A stretch of 64,000 nucleotides of DNA from Lineus longissimus (Eukaryota > Nemertea > Pilidiophora > Heteronemertea > Lineidae). A program made the translations under genes and the position numbers. The stretch lies in NCBI RefSeq assembly GCF_910592395.1, contig NC_088308.1, positions 19,917,501 to 19,981,500 of the forward strand. Reading direction: 5' to 3'. Positions 13,401 through 25,734 of this stretch are shown here, one piece after another. Each line of letters begins with the position of its first letter. Within the stretch, counting starts at the first letter, position 1. The notes under the pieces are model-generated. The model had not been told where the DNA came from and ran no database searches. It saw nothing but the letters and a program-made list of their open reading frames with translations.

Positions 13401-15627
13401 ACTCTTGTATCTGTCTGAGTTGTCGGTTTTTGGCAATTCACAACAGCCAGTCTGACTTAGTCTCAAGTAGACATCGGGGGCTATTTAGTCAAAAGTTGGA
13501 TTAGGCTAGGTCTACCAGGAGTGACCACACAGTGACATGAATCAATAAAAAGCCTAGTCTCCATGCAACTGGCTTCTTTCTGATATGCGGAGCAGGTTGT
13601 TTATGGATTGGCATCTGTCTGATTGGAATAAACAAGTCTCTCAAGAGCTGCATGATGGTGTTGGATAGAATGTAAGATTATGGAGCATTCTCCGGAATAG
13701 TTAAAGTGATTTGTAAGTGGATTGAGTGTTCTCCTTCAGCAGACTTGCCTATTGTGTCCACGGTTCTGTAGTATGCCCCAAAAAATTGTCTGGTTAAAGA
13801 GTTGGTCTTTTTTTCCTAAGCAATTTCGCCAATATTGTTGTGATTATTGTCAGAGAATTGATGGCAGCAATGATAAAATGGCAATAGGTCAAAGATTTGT
13901 GGCCATATTGTTCTCATTCGTGTCTGAGAATTCCAAGTGTCCACGCTGGTAAGATCTAAAGTATGAAGTTCATGTCTTTTATTGGCATTCTCCACAGTGA
14001 TTGCGATGGGAAATGAGAAATTACTGATTCCATGCACTTCGGGTAAAAACTGCTGCAAATGAAGATATATGAACAGCAAACTTTAAGCCCACCCATCAGG
14101 CTTGGAATGCATCCTAAATTGTTATCTACCCAGTTCTTCCTGTGATATGACTTCTAATTTGGATGCTACATTACCATTTGGGGATTTTTCTCCAATTCTT
14201 GGTATGATATATCGCCCTGCAAAATTCAATAAATTTTGCCTGTCTGTGAGTTTTTTGGTGTAATTTTTCGACACAGATCGTGCGTCTGCTTGCAGATTCA
14301 CTGCTGGTCTCATAAAGTGCAAACCTAGTAGACATATTCTGCACAGTGACCTAAGACTTTTTCATCCCCCCTAAAAATGTTGACCCACTTATTTCTCATT
14401 ATGTATAATCCACAGTCGAAAATTGCTGTTACCCTATGTTGGCTTTTTGGTAAAATTGGTTCGAAGATTGTTGAACCTCTATTATTCATGTCACCTGCAA
14501 TAATCAGTGTCAGAACTTAATGATTAAAGATGTATTGGGTAACTGTAACTCAGTATCATTACAACCATTGATACAATCTCTGCTAATACATATTTTGTCG
14601 GGAAGGCAGATAAAAGTTTGAAGCCATGAGATAAAAAGTAGGAAAAAGCTGAAAAGGAAAATGGAATAGTTTAATGTGCATTGTCTAGCAAGGAGTCATA
14701 CCTTGGTATCAATAGACTCATGTCTTATCTTATTACTCTGCCACCACGCCTAGTTAACTGACAGTACAAACTCGTTGAGAAGAATCGGATCTGTTGGCAA
14801 GAATCTGGGCGTACTCACAATTAACTTTGTCTGACAAATAAGTAAAAACTGACGTGGTCTTTCTACTTTAAGGTGTGATTGAATATCTGGTGGAAGGAAA
14901 GATTGCGGCCAAACATGTCGACTTCAAAGATTTGGGTTACGAGGATTGCTTACAGAAACTCACTACGATCGACAACCCAGATTTTCTTGGTCATGATTTT
15001 CGGTTGTCGCGTTCGTACAGCGACGACGTGATGCCGTACACAAATTACACGTAAGTATTATGGGCAAGACGGGCCGTTTCCTAATATCAACTTGTGAAAA
15101 GTGTTTGAAATTAAAGGAGCTTTGAAAGGAGGTCCATTACAAGTTTGCATAGTTTGCTGGTGGCTTTGGTTGGCCAACATGGTGAATTCCGCAATAACAA
15201 AGAGTGGGGGTCAGAGAGGTCCACAAGATTAGAAGTTTTATGGGCCATTTCCGAGTTAAAATGGGATGGCTGCAAGGTTTTTCCTACCAGCCAAACTAAG
15301 TAAAAGATAATGTCTTCAACGGAGTGGTCTCCCTGGGTGGGAATTTCAAATGAACTTGTTGCAAATTGCTAAGTTCAAGACTCTTTCTCCAGGTTTGACT
15401 TCAAGGGCGTCATTGATTATATCATCTTCTCGCGGGATTACATGACGACACTCGGAATTCTCGGCCGAATCGACCCCGACTGGTTCAAGGACAACAAAGT
15501 CATCGGCTGTCCGCACCCACATATCCCGTCAGATCATTTCGCACTACTGGCCGAGTTCGAACTCCACGTACCATATCCTACAAACACACGAGGGAACACA
15601 AACAATTTTCATGGTTCACGCAGGTAG
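4283..15627 (+). CDS. CNOT6L: CCR4-NOT complex subunit 6-like deadenylase, 3' part (six exons)
   Basis: This encodes the catalytic 3'-5' poly(A) exonuclease of CCR4-NOT (CCR4/twin in other animals), which shortens mRNA tails in the cytoplasm. The exons are 4283-4440, 11186-11340, 11812-11963, 12778-13008, 14873-15050 and 15393-15627, and all phases join. They give about 369 residues, essentially the whole endonuclease/exonuclease/phosphatase domain. Expected catalytic positions are visible: the Asn of MCYNVLCDKY, the Glu of LQEVET, the His of TAHVHWDPEYSD, Asp and Asn of CADLNSLP, the Asp of KGVIDYI and the Asp-His of PSDHF. The N-terminal leucine-rich repeats that bind CAF1/CNOT7 are outside the window, so the gene is partial at its 5' end. 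Vertebrates have paralogues CNOT6 and CNOT6L, and an invertebrate probably has one gene equivalent to both, so the L suffix is nominal. The gene converges on HELZ. Confidence 0.95.
4441..11185 (+). other. CNOT6L intron of 6.7 kb
   Basis: Only short, unconserved open frames are seen here. A diverged tandem duplication sits at about 8041-8300. The longest frame, about 114 codons at 9362-9706, has no recognisable domain and is AT-rich filler. No RNA gene was recognised. Confidence 0.8.
8041..8300. repeat. Diverged tandem duplication in intron
   Basis: Copy 1 (about 8041-8155) and copy 2 (about 8194-8300) both begin CCAAGCTG and share ordered blocks such as TCTTGA, AATGTCA, TCA-AATGAC and GAAAT-ATT. 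Identity by eye is about 70 percent. This is probably an old local duplication. Confidence 0.5.
11186..11340 (+). CDS. CNOT6L: CNOT6L exon b
   Basis: It encodes EVETDQFYHFFLPELKSDGY and the following SRARTMSENERKHVDGCAIF segment. It carries the catalytic Glu immediately after the splice (LQ|EVET). The acceptor is CTTTACAG and the donor is CATCCAA|gtacgt, phase 2. The sequence is very close to animal CNOT6 proteins. Confidence 0.95.
11812..11963 (+). CDS. CNOT6L: CNOT6L exon c
   Basis: It encodes KFSLLKEHLMEFNQIAMA and RVMTKDNIGLAALLE, which matches the conserved MLNRVMTKDNIG block of CNOT6/6L. The acceptor is GTTGCAG and the donor is AAATG|gtaagt, phase 1. Confidence 0.95.
12505..12755. repeat. 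Direct duplication of about 130 bp in intron
   Basis: Copy 1 (about 12505-12632) and copy 2 (about 12637-12755) share the ordered words CAGGCATTGAA, CTCATATTG, AATAAATC/ATAAATC and AAAAGCTT. The second copy ends just before the acceptor of the next CNOT6L exon, so it may include its branch-point region. Confidence 0.55.
12778..13008 (+). CDS. CNOT6L: CNOT6L exon d
   Basis: It encodes the ATAHVHWDPEYSDVKLIQTM block and LILCADLNSLPES. Both are core nuclease motifs that hold the metal-binding His, Asp and Asn. The region between them (TTTSLRPGAPLADCNS) is the usual variable loop. The acceptor is TTGCCAG and the donor is TCTG|gtgagt, phase 1. Confidence 0.95.
13009..14872 (+). other. CNOT6L intron of 1.9 kb
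   Basis: AT-rich, with no supported gene, RNA or mobile element. Open frames are short and unconserved. Confidence 0.8.
14873..15050 (+). CDS. CNOT6L: CNOT6L exon e
   Basis: It encodes GVIEYLVEGKIAAKHVDFKD and ends at DVMPYTNYT. The variable insert typical of this part of the family lies in the middle (CLQKLTTIDNPDFLGHD). The donor is ACAC|gtaagt, phase 2. Confidence 0.93.
15393..15627 (+). CDS. CNOT6L: CNOT6L last coding exon
   Basis: It encodes FDFKGVIDYIIFSRDYM, then GCPHPHIPSDHFALLAEFEL with the terminal catalytic Asp and His, and a short variable tail ending in GSRR and TAG. The acceptor is TTCTCCAG. The last codons resemble the RR terminus of vertebrate CNOT6 proteins. Confidence 0.95.
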
Positions 15628-18600
15628 TCACTTTCTGTGCCACCGATAACACCGACCAACTCCGTGAATTTTCTCCACCCGTTGAGAAGCAATGATTGAC
15701 TGTTTCGTACTTCTGTAGCTCAAACACTGTCAGCTGCTGCCATCTTGTGTCTGATGATGGTTCTACGCTTAGTTATGGTGCTTCTGGCAATATTTCTGTT
15801 AGTGGTCACAGCTAAATTTTTGTTTCATCTTAGGTTGGTAGGAATTGCCTGTGCAATTCAAATACTTATGTCATGGAAATGTGCATGGTAGTTCCTGCAT
15901 GCTCAGGTGTAGTTGACTGTGTGCAATTAATGGGGGTATTTCATTTTGATACATAAAAAACTTGCTGCAGTTTCCTGCAAGGCTTTGAATTGAAATGGGA
16001 CTGTAATAGAACTGTTAAGGTGGGTTTTAATTGGAAGCATTTTATTAAAGTGCATAATCTGCTGAATTTATTTTCCACAGCATTTCAACTTATTTGTGCT
16101 GCAAGCAGTGGTAGTTTTTTTTGTTTAAATGCCAAGTTAAAATCAGTTTTGCAGGAAACTGTGAATAGTTCGGGTACTTAAGCAAATATCTGTTGGAATT
16201 AAAAAATATCTTGCCTGAATTTTTGGGATTGTCTTCTTTATCATGCAAATTTTGCAGTCTGGCTCCACTTAAACGTTGGCAGTTTCCCCATTCTGATTGC
16301 TGTTTAAATTCAAAGTTTGCTGTGGAGTGTGAAAGCACCCTGATGCAATCAGGCTATAAGCCCTTTTATTGATTTCCATAACAGCGGAAACAGCTGTTCT
16401 TGTTGGCAAACTGTGGAAACTGTGTGTCATTTACCGCCATTGGATTAATTTCAATGTAAGTTTATGACTCAGCAATCGTAACTGACCACAAACACCCTCG
16501 TGGGAAACGGCCAGTTCCAACTGCAGTTGAAACGTTTCTTTGTGGCAATGAAATCAACTTTGAAATAGTGCAAAATGCTGCAATTTGGACTATGGTAAAG
16601 ACTTCAATCATCGGAATTTTAGAGGGATCACGTTCTTTGCATGGTCTGACTGTCTACAACTTTGACACCATCCATCCACTTTTGGTGCATTTCTTCATGA
16701 ACTCAGTCAATTATGTTTGTTGCTTTGTCGCCACAAAGAATTTCAAGGTAGGCTTATCACGTCTTCAGTCAAATATCTTCTGTGGCCAATCTGGTTATGA
16801 TTTTAAAGTGGTCTATTATCTTTCTCGTGCACTATTCTGATTAATTTCATCTTAGTTCACAAGTTTGAGCTCGAGCCCTTGTAAATTTATTTCGTAGTGA
16901 CATATTCAACGAATTCAACATTACTTTTGTTAAATTTAGCATGAAATCTGTCTGAATAAATGAATTTTGAAGAATCTGATTTTTGTTCAAAAACTGAGGA
17001 AATGAATTGATGCGCACATTTCTTGACTTTCCACCTGAATACTGGGGCACTTGTCTTGGGTATTTATTTCTGTACATACAGGCACTTACATAACTTAATG
17101 TCTCTTTCTATTCAATTTGGATGACTGTTACGTAATTGTTTTATTCAATGATCATATGCTAGATGTTTTACTTCATGTTGGGTGTGAGACCTAGGTGTAT
17201 GTTTTGGTAGCTATCTCATAATATTTTGTGTCCATTTCTGTGTATAAATAGAAGCATGCTAACATTAGCAGAATGATTTTAAATGTCTCTTATGTTTTAA
17301 ACTGTAGCACTGATATTTTTATTCTGCACACATTTTTCAAGTGAAAAGTGGATGGATGGTTTAAAAGTTGAACATAGGTTTGAGGAAATATTATTTAAAT
17401 AATGAGAAGGAAATATTTCACAGGTCAACCCAAAATTTTGGAAAGGTGAAAATTCTTGTTAATTTTGACTTTGAATGGTTTAAACCACGAGTTGTCTTAG
17501 TCTAAATGTTGGTAGTATTTAAAAAAAGACACCTGTGTAAATTTCCAAACTTAACTTAAACTTGCGGAAAGAGTTATATTTCTTTTGCTGCTTCGGCGAT
17601 TGGAAATTCTTGCTCTTAAGTAGATCTTGGAAGTTTCTGGTAATTCTCCTGTATATAGGCTAAATTTTGTACTGCTTGTCCTCATTCAGGAAATGCGACT
17701 AGTTTTTCGCCAATTTTTTTCAGCATGAAGAAGTGAATGGTATTGAAACATATCATTTGTATTTGATTGGCTGTTTCTCGTTTGCTATGTATTCTAAATC
17801 GTTGCTACAGTCAGTCATTGCTCCATCTGGTGGGGAAAACATAAACGAGGAAAATCTTGCTCTCATAAATAACATTGTTTCTTTGTGAGAAATGACATGG
17901 CATTTTGATTCAGAAAAGTATTTTCTGGAAAATTTGGTGGCCGTTTGTTTTTTTCCGGTTGTGCCATGAGATTAAAGTGTCACAAATGTTTCAGCTACCC
18001 GTGGAATTGGTATTGAATATGATGGACTCACCCTGATATAGTATCAGTCATGTAAATGTAAATGGATTATGAGGAAAGAGTGTCTATTTTTGAAGTCACT
18101 GCTATGTATATAAATGTATAAACTCGAGAATTTGGACACTTTTGGACATGGACGTGACGTAGTCATTTCATGTCCGAGCTGGCTTGGATAATGGATCATG
18201 AAAATGTACAACATAATTTGATTTCGTAGAAATTGATCACTGGTTTCTTTGAAAGTTTGCATCATTTGTCTAATTCTTTCGTAATGTCTTGATCGAGTCG
18301 AAAGCTTTATTTGGGAAGATACTGGTACTAACGTCATCTTGGAAACTTAGTTGAAACTACTTTTAGGGATCCATCAAACGGTTTTAAGTCGGTAGAAAGG
18401 CATGTTTTATACTTTATGGGTATTTATGATACCATCTTGGAAGATCTGAGGTATGCAAAAAAGAGTAGGAATATGACATATTTAGAATTTGGCGAATACA
18501 AAACTTTGTTTTAGTAGAAGTAAATTTCTGAAGCCACGCTTATTGGGTGGTACATTTTCCCATTAGGAATGGCGTCGAGATTGTCTTGCTAAACTTTTGT

Positions 18601-21250
18601 CTTTTTGTCAAGATGACCAATGTTGACTTTTTTGATATCTGGGTATGAATTGGTTAAATCTTCTGATTGCTGGTTTTCAGTCAATCATCAGGCAGTCGGT
18701 GGTGTCACTCCGACAAACGTCTGCTTGTATTTTGGGCAACAAAATTAGTAAAGAAACAGTACCGAAACCTATGAGAATCAAACAGATGTTTTTGAACCCT
18801 TAACCCACTGTCAGATTGGCTGAATTCTGGTGACTTGTCTTGTTTTTGATGACAGTTTATTTAAGGTCATCAGTGTTGGTTGGACTTTAGGCAGCTCATT
18901 TATCATTATTCATTCTCAATTTCACCTCTTCAGGGTTGTTTTGGGTGATTCTGCAGTTTGGCACATTTTCCCAAAAAGTAACTTGGGCAAAAACAACGCC
19001 TGTGCCTTATCTTTCATACTTTTGTTTTATTGTACTTCCAGTTGACTAATTTTAGATTAAATCTTTGCAAAAAGGGATGAATTTCTGGCTTTGGCTCAAT
19101 ATAGTAGCACTATTTGCTGGCCATTTTTTGGAAGTGGAATCAAAATAGCTTAACATGGAAACTGCAAAACTGCATATTGACCCATCATGTCTACATCTAA
19201 AAGTTTTTAGCTATGAGCACGTTATCATAAGCTATCATTGGGAGAAAAACATTTCAAAATGTCACTGTGTTTTTGGTTTCAAAATCTTCATAGACACTGG
19301 GTACTTGTAGGGTGAACAATGGCAGCATTTCTGTGGGTTCGGGATGACAGATGTAAAAAAGATTGCTTTCACCGAGTATTCTGGCTAGGAAATTTAGATA
19401 TATCTGTGTATGGCTTTTCTGAATGCACAACAGAAGGAGATTGTGGGCATAGGGAATTCTTGACATGAGCAACTTGAGGCACAGAATGGGCAGCGCTTGT
19501 GCATTGTTGATTTGGTGCGCCAAAGATTATTCCCACCTTGAAGTAAACGATAATTGGATTACAAGTACGAAATTGTGATCTCTTATTACAAAACTAAGAG
19601 TATTTTTCCATTTAAAATAGTGAAAATAGAGTAACAAATATAGCCTTTTTTATAGGAGTGATTTACCTTATAGAGAATCACTGCTTGATAGGTTTTTAAG
19701 CACTAAACATAGATTGATTTGATAATCTTATAGATTCTTGAGGGTTCTCTTCAAGTTGAGCTCTGTGGTGGAATTTTCTGTCCGATTATACTGGGTGAGA
19801 AAGCACATAATTGTCAAAGATAATTTATCGCCTGTTTTTGAAAATTCACGAAAAAAGTACTAGGATTGCAATTTTTTAATTCTGAAGATTTGGGTACTCA
19901 TTCAAAGTTGTTAGGGTGTCATTTTTTTTCATAGGGTTTTGTATTTTTTGTACTCCTATGATTTTGGTTGATATCAAATTGTCAAAGGATTCATAAAATT
20001 ATAAGTGCTTCTGTAAAAAAGGCTTTGATTGGGTCTCAATTCGTAGCCACCATGCATAATATTAAAGTGTGTGTCAAAACTAAATTTCACACCATATTTG
20101 GGGAAACGTCTTGGTTTTGCAAAAGTCCATTGACAATTATGAAAGTTCTACTCAGAAATTTTTTTTTTGGACCCCACATTTTCGATTTAGTTCCTGAAGA
20201 TTAAAAAGATAATGGTTGTTTCATTGGGTCAGGCTAGTGCCCTCGAGAGAATAACTTACTTTTGACATACACTGTGGGTGTGAAGTAAAAACTCAGGATA
20301 TTAGCAAAGCTATTCAGCCGAGTTAATTAGGTTGAGAAATTTTCAAAATATTCGTTAACAATTCACAATGCAAATTAACCCCTTTTATAATATTCCTTTT
20401 ATCCTTATGTCTGAAGACATCATGAAACAAGTTTAACATCTTATCTCTGAACTCAACTCCAGATCTTGTATCAGTGCAATTTATTTAAACCTCTTAAAAT
20501 GATCTGCAGAACATTTTAAACTCTTGATGAGCATATGAAAAACTTAGCTGAAAGGTCAAAGCGATATTTCGAGATGAGCATGTGTGACATTTCACATATT
20601 CATGAAGTGCCCATCAATTTGACAGGCCTGCAGTACAGAAATAACATTGTTTACAATGCCATTAAAACTAAAAAAATTTAATAAGGATCCTCCAAAGTGT
20701 TTTCCTCAAATTTATTTTTCATTTCAAGTGTTGTCTGGTAAACACTACAGATGTTGTCATCTGCCTGAGCAGAACACTTGTTGTTCAGTCGAGTAACACA
20801 ATCATCTCAAGTCCAATGGACTATAATTGTATATCATGTTCTACGGATGATCATGCTTTTTCAAATTTGTAGATTTTTGCCTGGCGTTTTTGGCTGGGTT
20901 TAGTCTACGAAATTGTACCCGCGGCCTGTTGGTCCGGTCACGGCAGATTCAAATGTAGCAATAGTGATTGCCATGTAGACATCATGCTTTGCCCAGCCAT
21001 CGTTATGCAAGTCAAAACAGGGTTATTATTAAAGCATATTTTGTACTTTTGGAACTGCCATTGTAACTTATAATAAAGTATGAATAGATAAAAACATGTT
21101 ATTTTGCTGTGGGGCTTGCATGATGATGTGCTGGTGTTTTTACTACTACTATGACATTCCTGTAAACTTATCAGATGGGTTGTCATCACACCTTAATAAC
21201 CTGTTTGTATATTTTGTGTCCATTGTTGAGGACGAATAAAGTGTCCAGAT
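15628..21250 (+). other. CNOT6L: Probable long 3'UTR of CNOT6L
   Basis: About 5.6 kb follows the stop codon with no recognised gene or repeat. It is noticeably T-rich on the + strand, and AATAAA signals appear near its right end. Vertebrate CNOT6L also has a multi-kilobase 3'UTR. Three Pumilio-type words TGTANATA occur (17071, 17650, 18105), but this AT-rich sequence would give one or two by chance. The 3'UTR assignment is an inference without transcript data. Confidence 0.5.
21235..21240 (+). terminator. Candidate polyadenylation signal for CNOT6L
   Basis: AATAAA is followed by a GTGTCC stretch and then T-rich sequence. Alternative signals lie at 21072-21077 and, much earlier, near 16956. 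The site was chosen because repeats begin shortly after it. Confidence 0.35.
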
Positions 21251-21970
21251 AATGCATTAGAAATTTATGACTTGCATCTTTAGTACATTGCATGTTTTTG
21301 GCAGGTGAGGCGTGGTCGCTTCCCTTCAACGTACCAAAACCTTTAACATTATTGGACAACCAAATTTCAATTTTAACACCAATAGTGACAGTGGCGCTGT
21401 CTCGTGGCAGAAGTTAGAACTGAAATTTTCGACCAAAACTTTCAGTTCCACTTTTTACCGCAAGACGGCGCCTTTGTCGTCTAAGCCAATTTCCAATGAA
21501 ATTCTCTCCTTTCATAGGCCTTTTGGGCAGATAGGCTTATTACCAATGTAATTAGACGTTATGTTGGGAAATTAATGGGCTATTTAGCTCTATCTGCTTA
21601 CATATAACCAAGATCGGTCTGTCGTTTTTATTCATCTTCCACCCATCTTGGACAAAAGTTCCTGGACATCCTCTTCATGGAGGAGATGGTTGTGACTAGG
21701 GACTGGAAGCTAGGCAAACCTGTTAGACAAAATCACCATGCAATAACTGGAGATGTTCTTGTCAGTATAGCCGTGACTGGCCAGATCAACTCCTGAACTG
21801 TCTTGATGCTTTCTTCAGCTTCTCCGCTGATGGGAACAAATCTTTTGCAATATATTGTTGTCCTTAAGGTCGTGGCAGTTTCTAGCGAAATCTGCACGAC
21901 ATTTAGGGAGCCTTTGTCACAGCCAATAATGTATGCTTGAATATGGTAGTGCCCATTTAGCACCACATGC

Positions 21971-22154
21971 AATATGTGACAAACCATAACAAAATGAGCT
22001 GCATGCACAAAAGATGAGCCTAAAATGACACCATCAAAATGATGTACTCCGATGTCTCATAAGGCAGATGACAGTGAAATGAACAACCAGTCCATCTCAA
22101 CCCGTCAAGTTCGGAGAGACATGGGACTTGTTTCGTCATGGCAGGTCACATATG
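21971..22154. mobile_element. MITE-like element, copy 1
   Basis: A segment of about 185 bp bounded by inverted ATATGTGAC and GTCACATAT ends. It shares its interior with a second copy at 56780-56949: both have GACACCA, then AGGCAGA-GACA, GAAATGAACAA, CAGTCC-TCTCAACC. No coding capacity is present, so it is probably a non-autonomous DNA transposon. Confidence 0.6.
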
Positions 22155-22519
22155 TTCGCCTTTTGGGTTGGAAGGGGCCCCCGAATGAATTTACAGTAGG
22201 CTTACATACACGCAATATTTTGTCCTTCAGGTTGAAACGCCTCCTGGCAGAATTTACAACAGCCTTTTAGTATGTATACTCCACAGGGATTTGAAATTTT
22301 GGGCCTCATCAAATGCTTCACCGTTGTCTTTGTGTGGACACTCATCTCAGGGACAATGTCCCAACCCAAGAATAATCTACATCAGATTGCCTATTTATTT
22401 CCTTTCTTTTGCAGCTCCAATCCTATAGTGTTGTGCTATACAATAAGGCAAACTAAATGGCACTCTTGGTACAATTGTAGGTTTTATCATAATTGGAATT
22501 TACAAAATACAATGCTTTA

Positions 22520-22830
22520 GGAGTGTAGCAACAATATAGCTTCAAAGCAAGAAATGAATCTGCACATATTTACTGGTATGCAGATATGCCAGCAAGGCAT
22601 CAAAACCTTCGTAAGCCCTTAATGAGCAACTAATTTATAAAATTACAAACAGGATTTATTTATCTTGCAACTGTACTGCTCCAAAGAAAGAGCCAAGTCT
22701 GCTCATAACTACTGGTATGCAGATATGTCATCGAGGCAGGCAAGACCTGAACACTGCCACTGCTTCACAAGTGTAGCAGTGATATTGCTTCAAAGCAAAA
22801 CTTAAGTCTGCACATAATAGCTATCAAGGC
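22520..22830. repeat. Three degenerate tandem monomers
   Basis: Monomers near 22520, 22667 and 22768 share AGC/AAG-rich cores such as GCTTCAAAGCAA, AAGTCTGC-CATA and TACTGGTATGCAGATATG. A fourth partial monomer lies at about 26018 on the far side of the large tandem duplication. These repeats may have seeded the unequal exchange that made the 1.62-kb duplication. Confidence 0.6.
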
Positions 22831-22989
22831 GGCGATTTCTTACAATGTCATAAATGATTACATAATAAATTTATTTTTTATCAAGTAGGGTACCTGTAGG
22901 CTTAGGATTCCCAAAGTTTCATAAGCCTAAATTTTTCTTTGGCTCGTGGCTTTCCTGGCAGCACTTGATTGGCTCTTTAACAGCGTCTT

Positions 22990-24128
22990 GGCTCTTGGCT
23001 CTCAGATTAGGGCATCCCGCGGATATTCCATTGTACAATCTTTACTCTAATAACCAGATTTACAACTTTTTAGATCACATACTACAGAGCACAAACTACA
23101 CAGTTTAGGTTTTTTAAATGGGCCTGCTCATGGTAAAGTAGAATCACCGAAACTATCCTCAAATGAGCCATTGAATGCGACATGTAACAAGCAACACTAA
23201 TTTACAAAGGATGTGAAAGAGTCAACCGTTTGATGAAATGCCACATAACTATCAGGTAATCGCCCTCTGAACTGGTGACAATCGGACTGGCCTGAAATTC
23301 CCATTATCGTCCACTCCTCAGTAAAATCCAACTAAAATGGGGTCATTGTATACAGTGGTACTGTATTACCCCGATGAGAAGCAAGTACGTCCCCCACTCT
23401 CAGCTAAGACATTTGTGCGTGCACCGGTTTGACTACGGGCTGAAGTTGACGATGTACTCCTGACGGAGCCATTGGGTTCTTCGCCCGCTCATTGACCAAG
23501 GTATGGTGACCTGGAGACAGTGACCGGGTTAGCACTAGCTGGTCGAAGGACATATTCTAAGGCGTCCATTCGCAACTTCTCATCTTTCAGGTACTACCTA
23601 TTCACGTGGACCAAGTCTTACCCAGAAACCTCCCCTTACGTAGCGTGGGGTACCAACCCACCGCAGATTTCAGGAGTTGTGTGCGTGGTAACCAGATATT
23701 CTGAACCACCCCCAGATCTCAGAACTGGTTGTGATGCTGCCCATTCGCAATAGGTTTAACCGCCGTCATGCCCCTTTGATTTCGCCATTCAACTCCACCA
23801 TCGGGGCACAGGCCTCAAATTGAGGGATGGGCGTTAATGATTATTTCAGACCGATCAGAATGTCACAAGCCCAGAGCGAAATCACCAGACAGTTATATGG
23901 AGTTACACCAAAAGGCTGACCCCTCACTTCATTTGTAAATAGGTGTTGTATATTTTTGTCACATTCAATGGACCCAGTCCAACAATCTCTGGAGGGACCT
24001 TCAGTGCGGCAAATCGCATAGGTTTTTAAAAGTGAAAACAAAAAGGTCACTCCACTGAGCTAAGCTACAGTAACTTATAGAATACCAGGTGTGGTCATTG
24101 GGACACCCCAATCTGAGAGCCAAGAGCC
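22990..24128. mobile_element. 1.14-kb terminal-inverted-repeat element, copy A
   Basis: The left end GGCTCTTGGCTCTCAGATTA is matched in inverted orientation at 24100-24128, including the adjoining GGG-TCCC step, giving arms of about 28 bp with two or three mismatches. The interior has no long open frame, so this is a non-autonomous DNA element. The superfamily was not determined because no target-site duplication could be read securely. Confidence 0.65.
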
Positions 24129-24609
24129 CCGAGCACCGTTTTTTTACAGTACAGATATGCAGAGTACCGGTACACTAGTACGCTATCTCATTGCTTGAAT
24201 TAGCAAATTTCAATTAAGAATTCACAAATTTGAGCAATATACCTTTTTAAAACAATTTTGATTGCACTATTTGCACAAGGCTACATGATATGGAAGGAAC
24301 GACAAACACGTGTGAGTAAGCAGGGGGTGAAGTGCAGACTCAATGTACACTGTACCCGCCGTATTGTAGACGGCGTAACAACAGTATGATAAAAAATCTT
24401 GGCATGGTAGGCTGTTAACAATACCGCTATCCAGCTGGCGATGTCTTACGACGTCATAAACGGTCACAAAATAAATCCATTTTTTATCAAGTAGGGTACC
24501 TGTAGGCTTAGGATTCCCAAAGATAATAATTATATTCAATCAAGCCTATTCCTTTTCTTTGGCTTGTGGCTCTCCTGGCGGCACTTAATTGGCTCTTTAA
24601 GGGAGTCTT

Positions 24610-25734
24610 GGCTCTTGGCTCTCAGATTAGTGTATCCCGTGGATATATTCCATTGTACAATCTTTACTCCAATAACCAGATTTACAACTTTTTAAATCAC
24701 ATACTACAGAGCACAAACTACACAGTTATATGTCAAAATGGGCCTGCTCATGGTAAAGTAGAATCACCGAAACTATCCTCAAATGAGCCATTGAATGCAA
24801 CATGTAACAAGCAACACTAATTTACAAAGGATGTGAAAGAGTCAACCGTTTGATGAAATGCCACATAACCATCAGGTAATCGCCCTCTGAACTGGTGACA
24901 ATCGGACTGGCCTGAAATTCTCATTATCGTCCACTCCTCAGTAAAATCCAACTAAAATGGGGTCATTGTATACAGTGGTACTGTATTACCCCGATGAGAA
25001 GCAAGTACGTCCCCCACTCTCAGCCAAGATATTTGTGCGTGCACCGGTTTGACTACGGGCTGAAGTTGACGATGTACTCCTGACGGAGCCATTGGGTTCT
25101 TCGCCCGCTCATTGACCAAGGTATGGTGACCTGGAGACAGTGACCGGGTTAGCACTAGCTGGTCGAAGGACATATTCTAAGGCGTCCATTCGCAACTTCT
25201 CATCTTTCAGGTACTACCTATTCACATGGACCAAGTCTTACCCAGAAACCTCCCCTTACGTAGCGTGGGGTACCAACCCACCGCAGATTTCAGGAGATGT
25301 GTGCGTGGTAACCAGATATCCTACACCACCCCCAGATCTCAGAACTGGTTGTGATGCTGCCCATTCGCAATAGGTTTAACCGCCGTCATGCCCCTTTGAT
25401 TTTGCCATTCAACGCCACCATCGGGACACAGGCCTCAAATTGAGGGATGGGCGACAATGATTATTTCAGACCGATCAGAATGTCACAAGCCCAGAGCGAA
25501 ATCACCAGACAGTTATATGGAGTTACACCAAAAGGCTGTCCCCTCACTTCATTTGTAAATAGGTGTTGTATATTTTTGTCACATTCAATGGACCCAGTCC
25601 AACAATCTCTGGAGGGACCTTCAGTGCGGCAAATCGCATAGGTTTTTAAAAGTGAAAACAAAAAGGTCACTACACAGTAACTAAAGAATACCAGGTGTGG
25701 ATATTGGGACACCCTAATCTTAGAGCCAAGAGCC
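24610..25734. mobile_element. 1.13-kb terminal-inverted-repeat element, copy B
   Basis: Same structure as copy A, shifted by 1620 bp and slightly shorter near the right end. Its right arm reads GGGACACCCTAATCTTAGAG and onward. Its flanks are also duplicated, so it arose by segmental duplication and not by independent insertion. Confidence 0.65.

Noticed and set aside
17071-18112. Pumilio-type TGTANATA words in the CNOT6L 3'UTR
   Set aside because: Three sites in 5.6 kb of AT-rich DNA is close to chance, so no regulatory claim is made.
23520-25373. Identical 77-codon frames in the two 1.62-kb units
   Set aside because: Their identity is explained by the DNA duplication. No domain is recognised, and the frames lie inside a non-coding inverted-repeat element.
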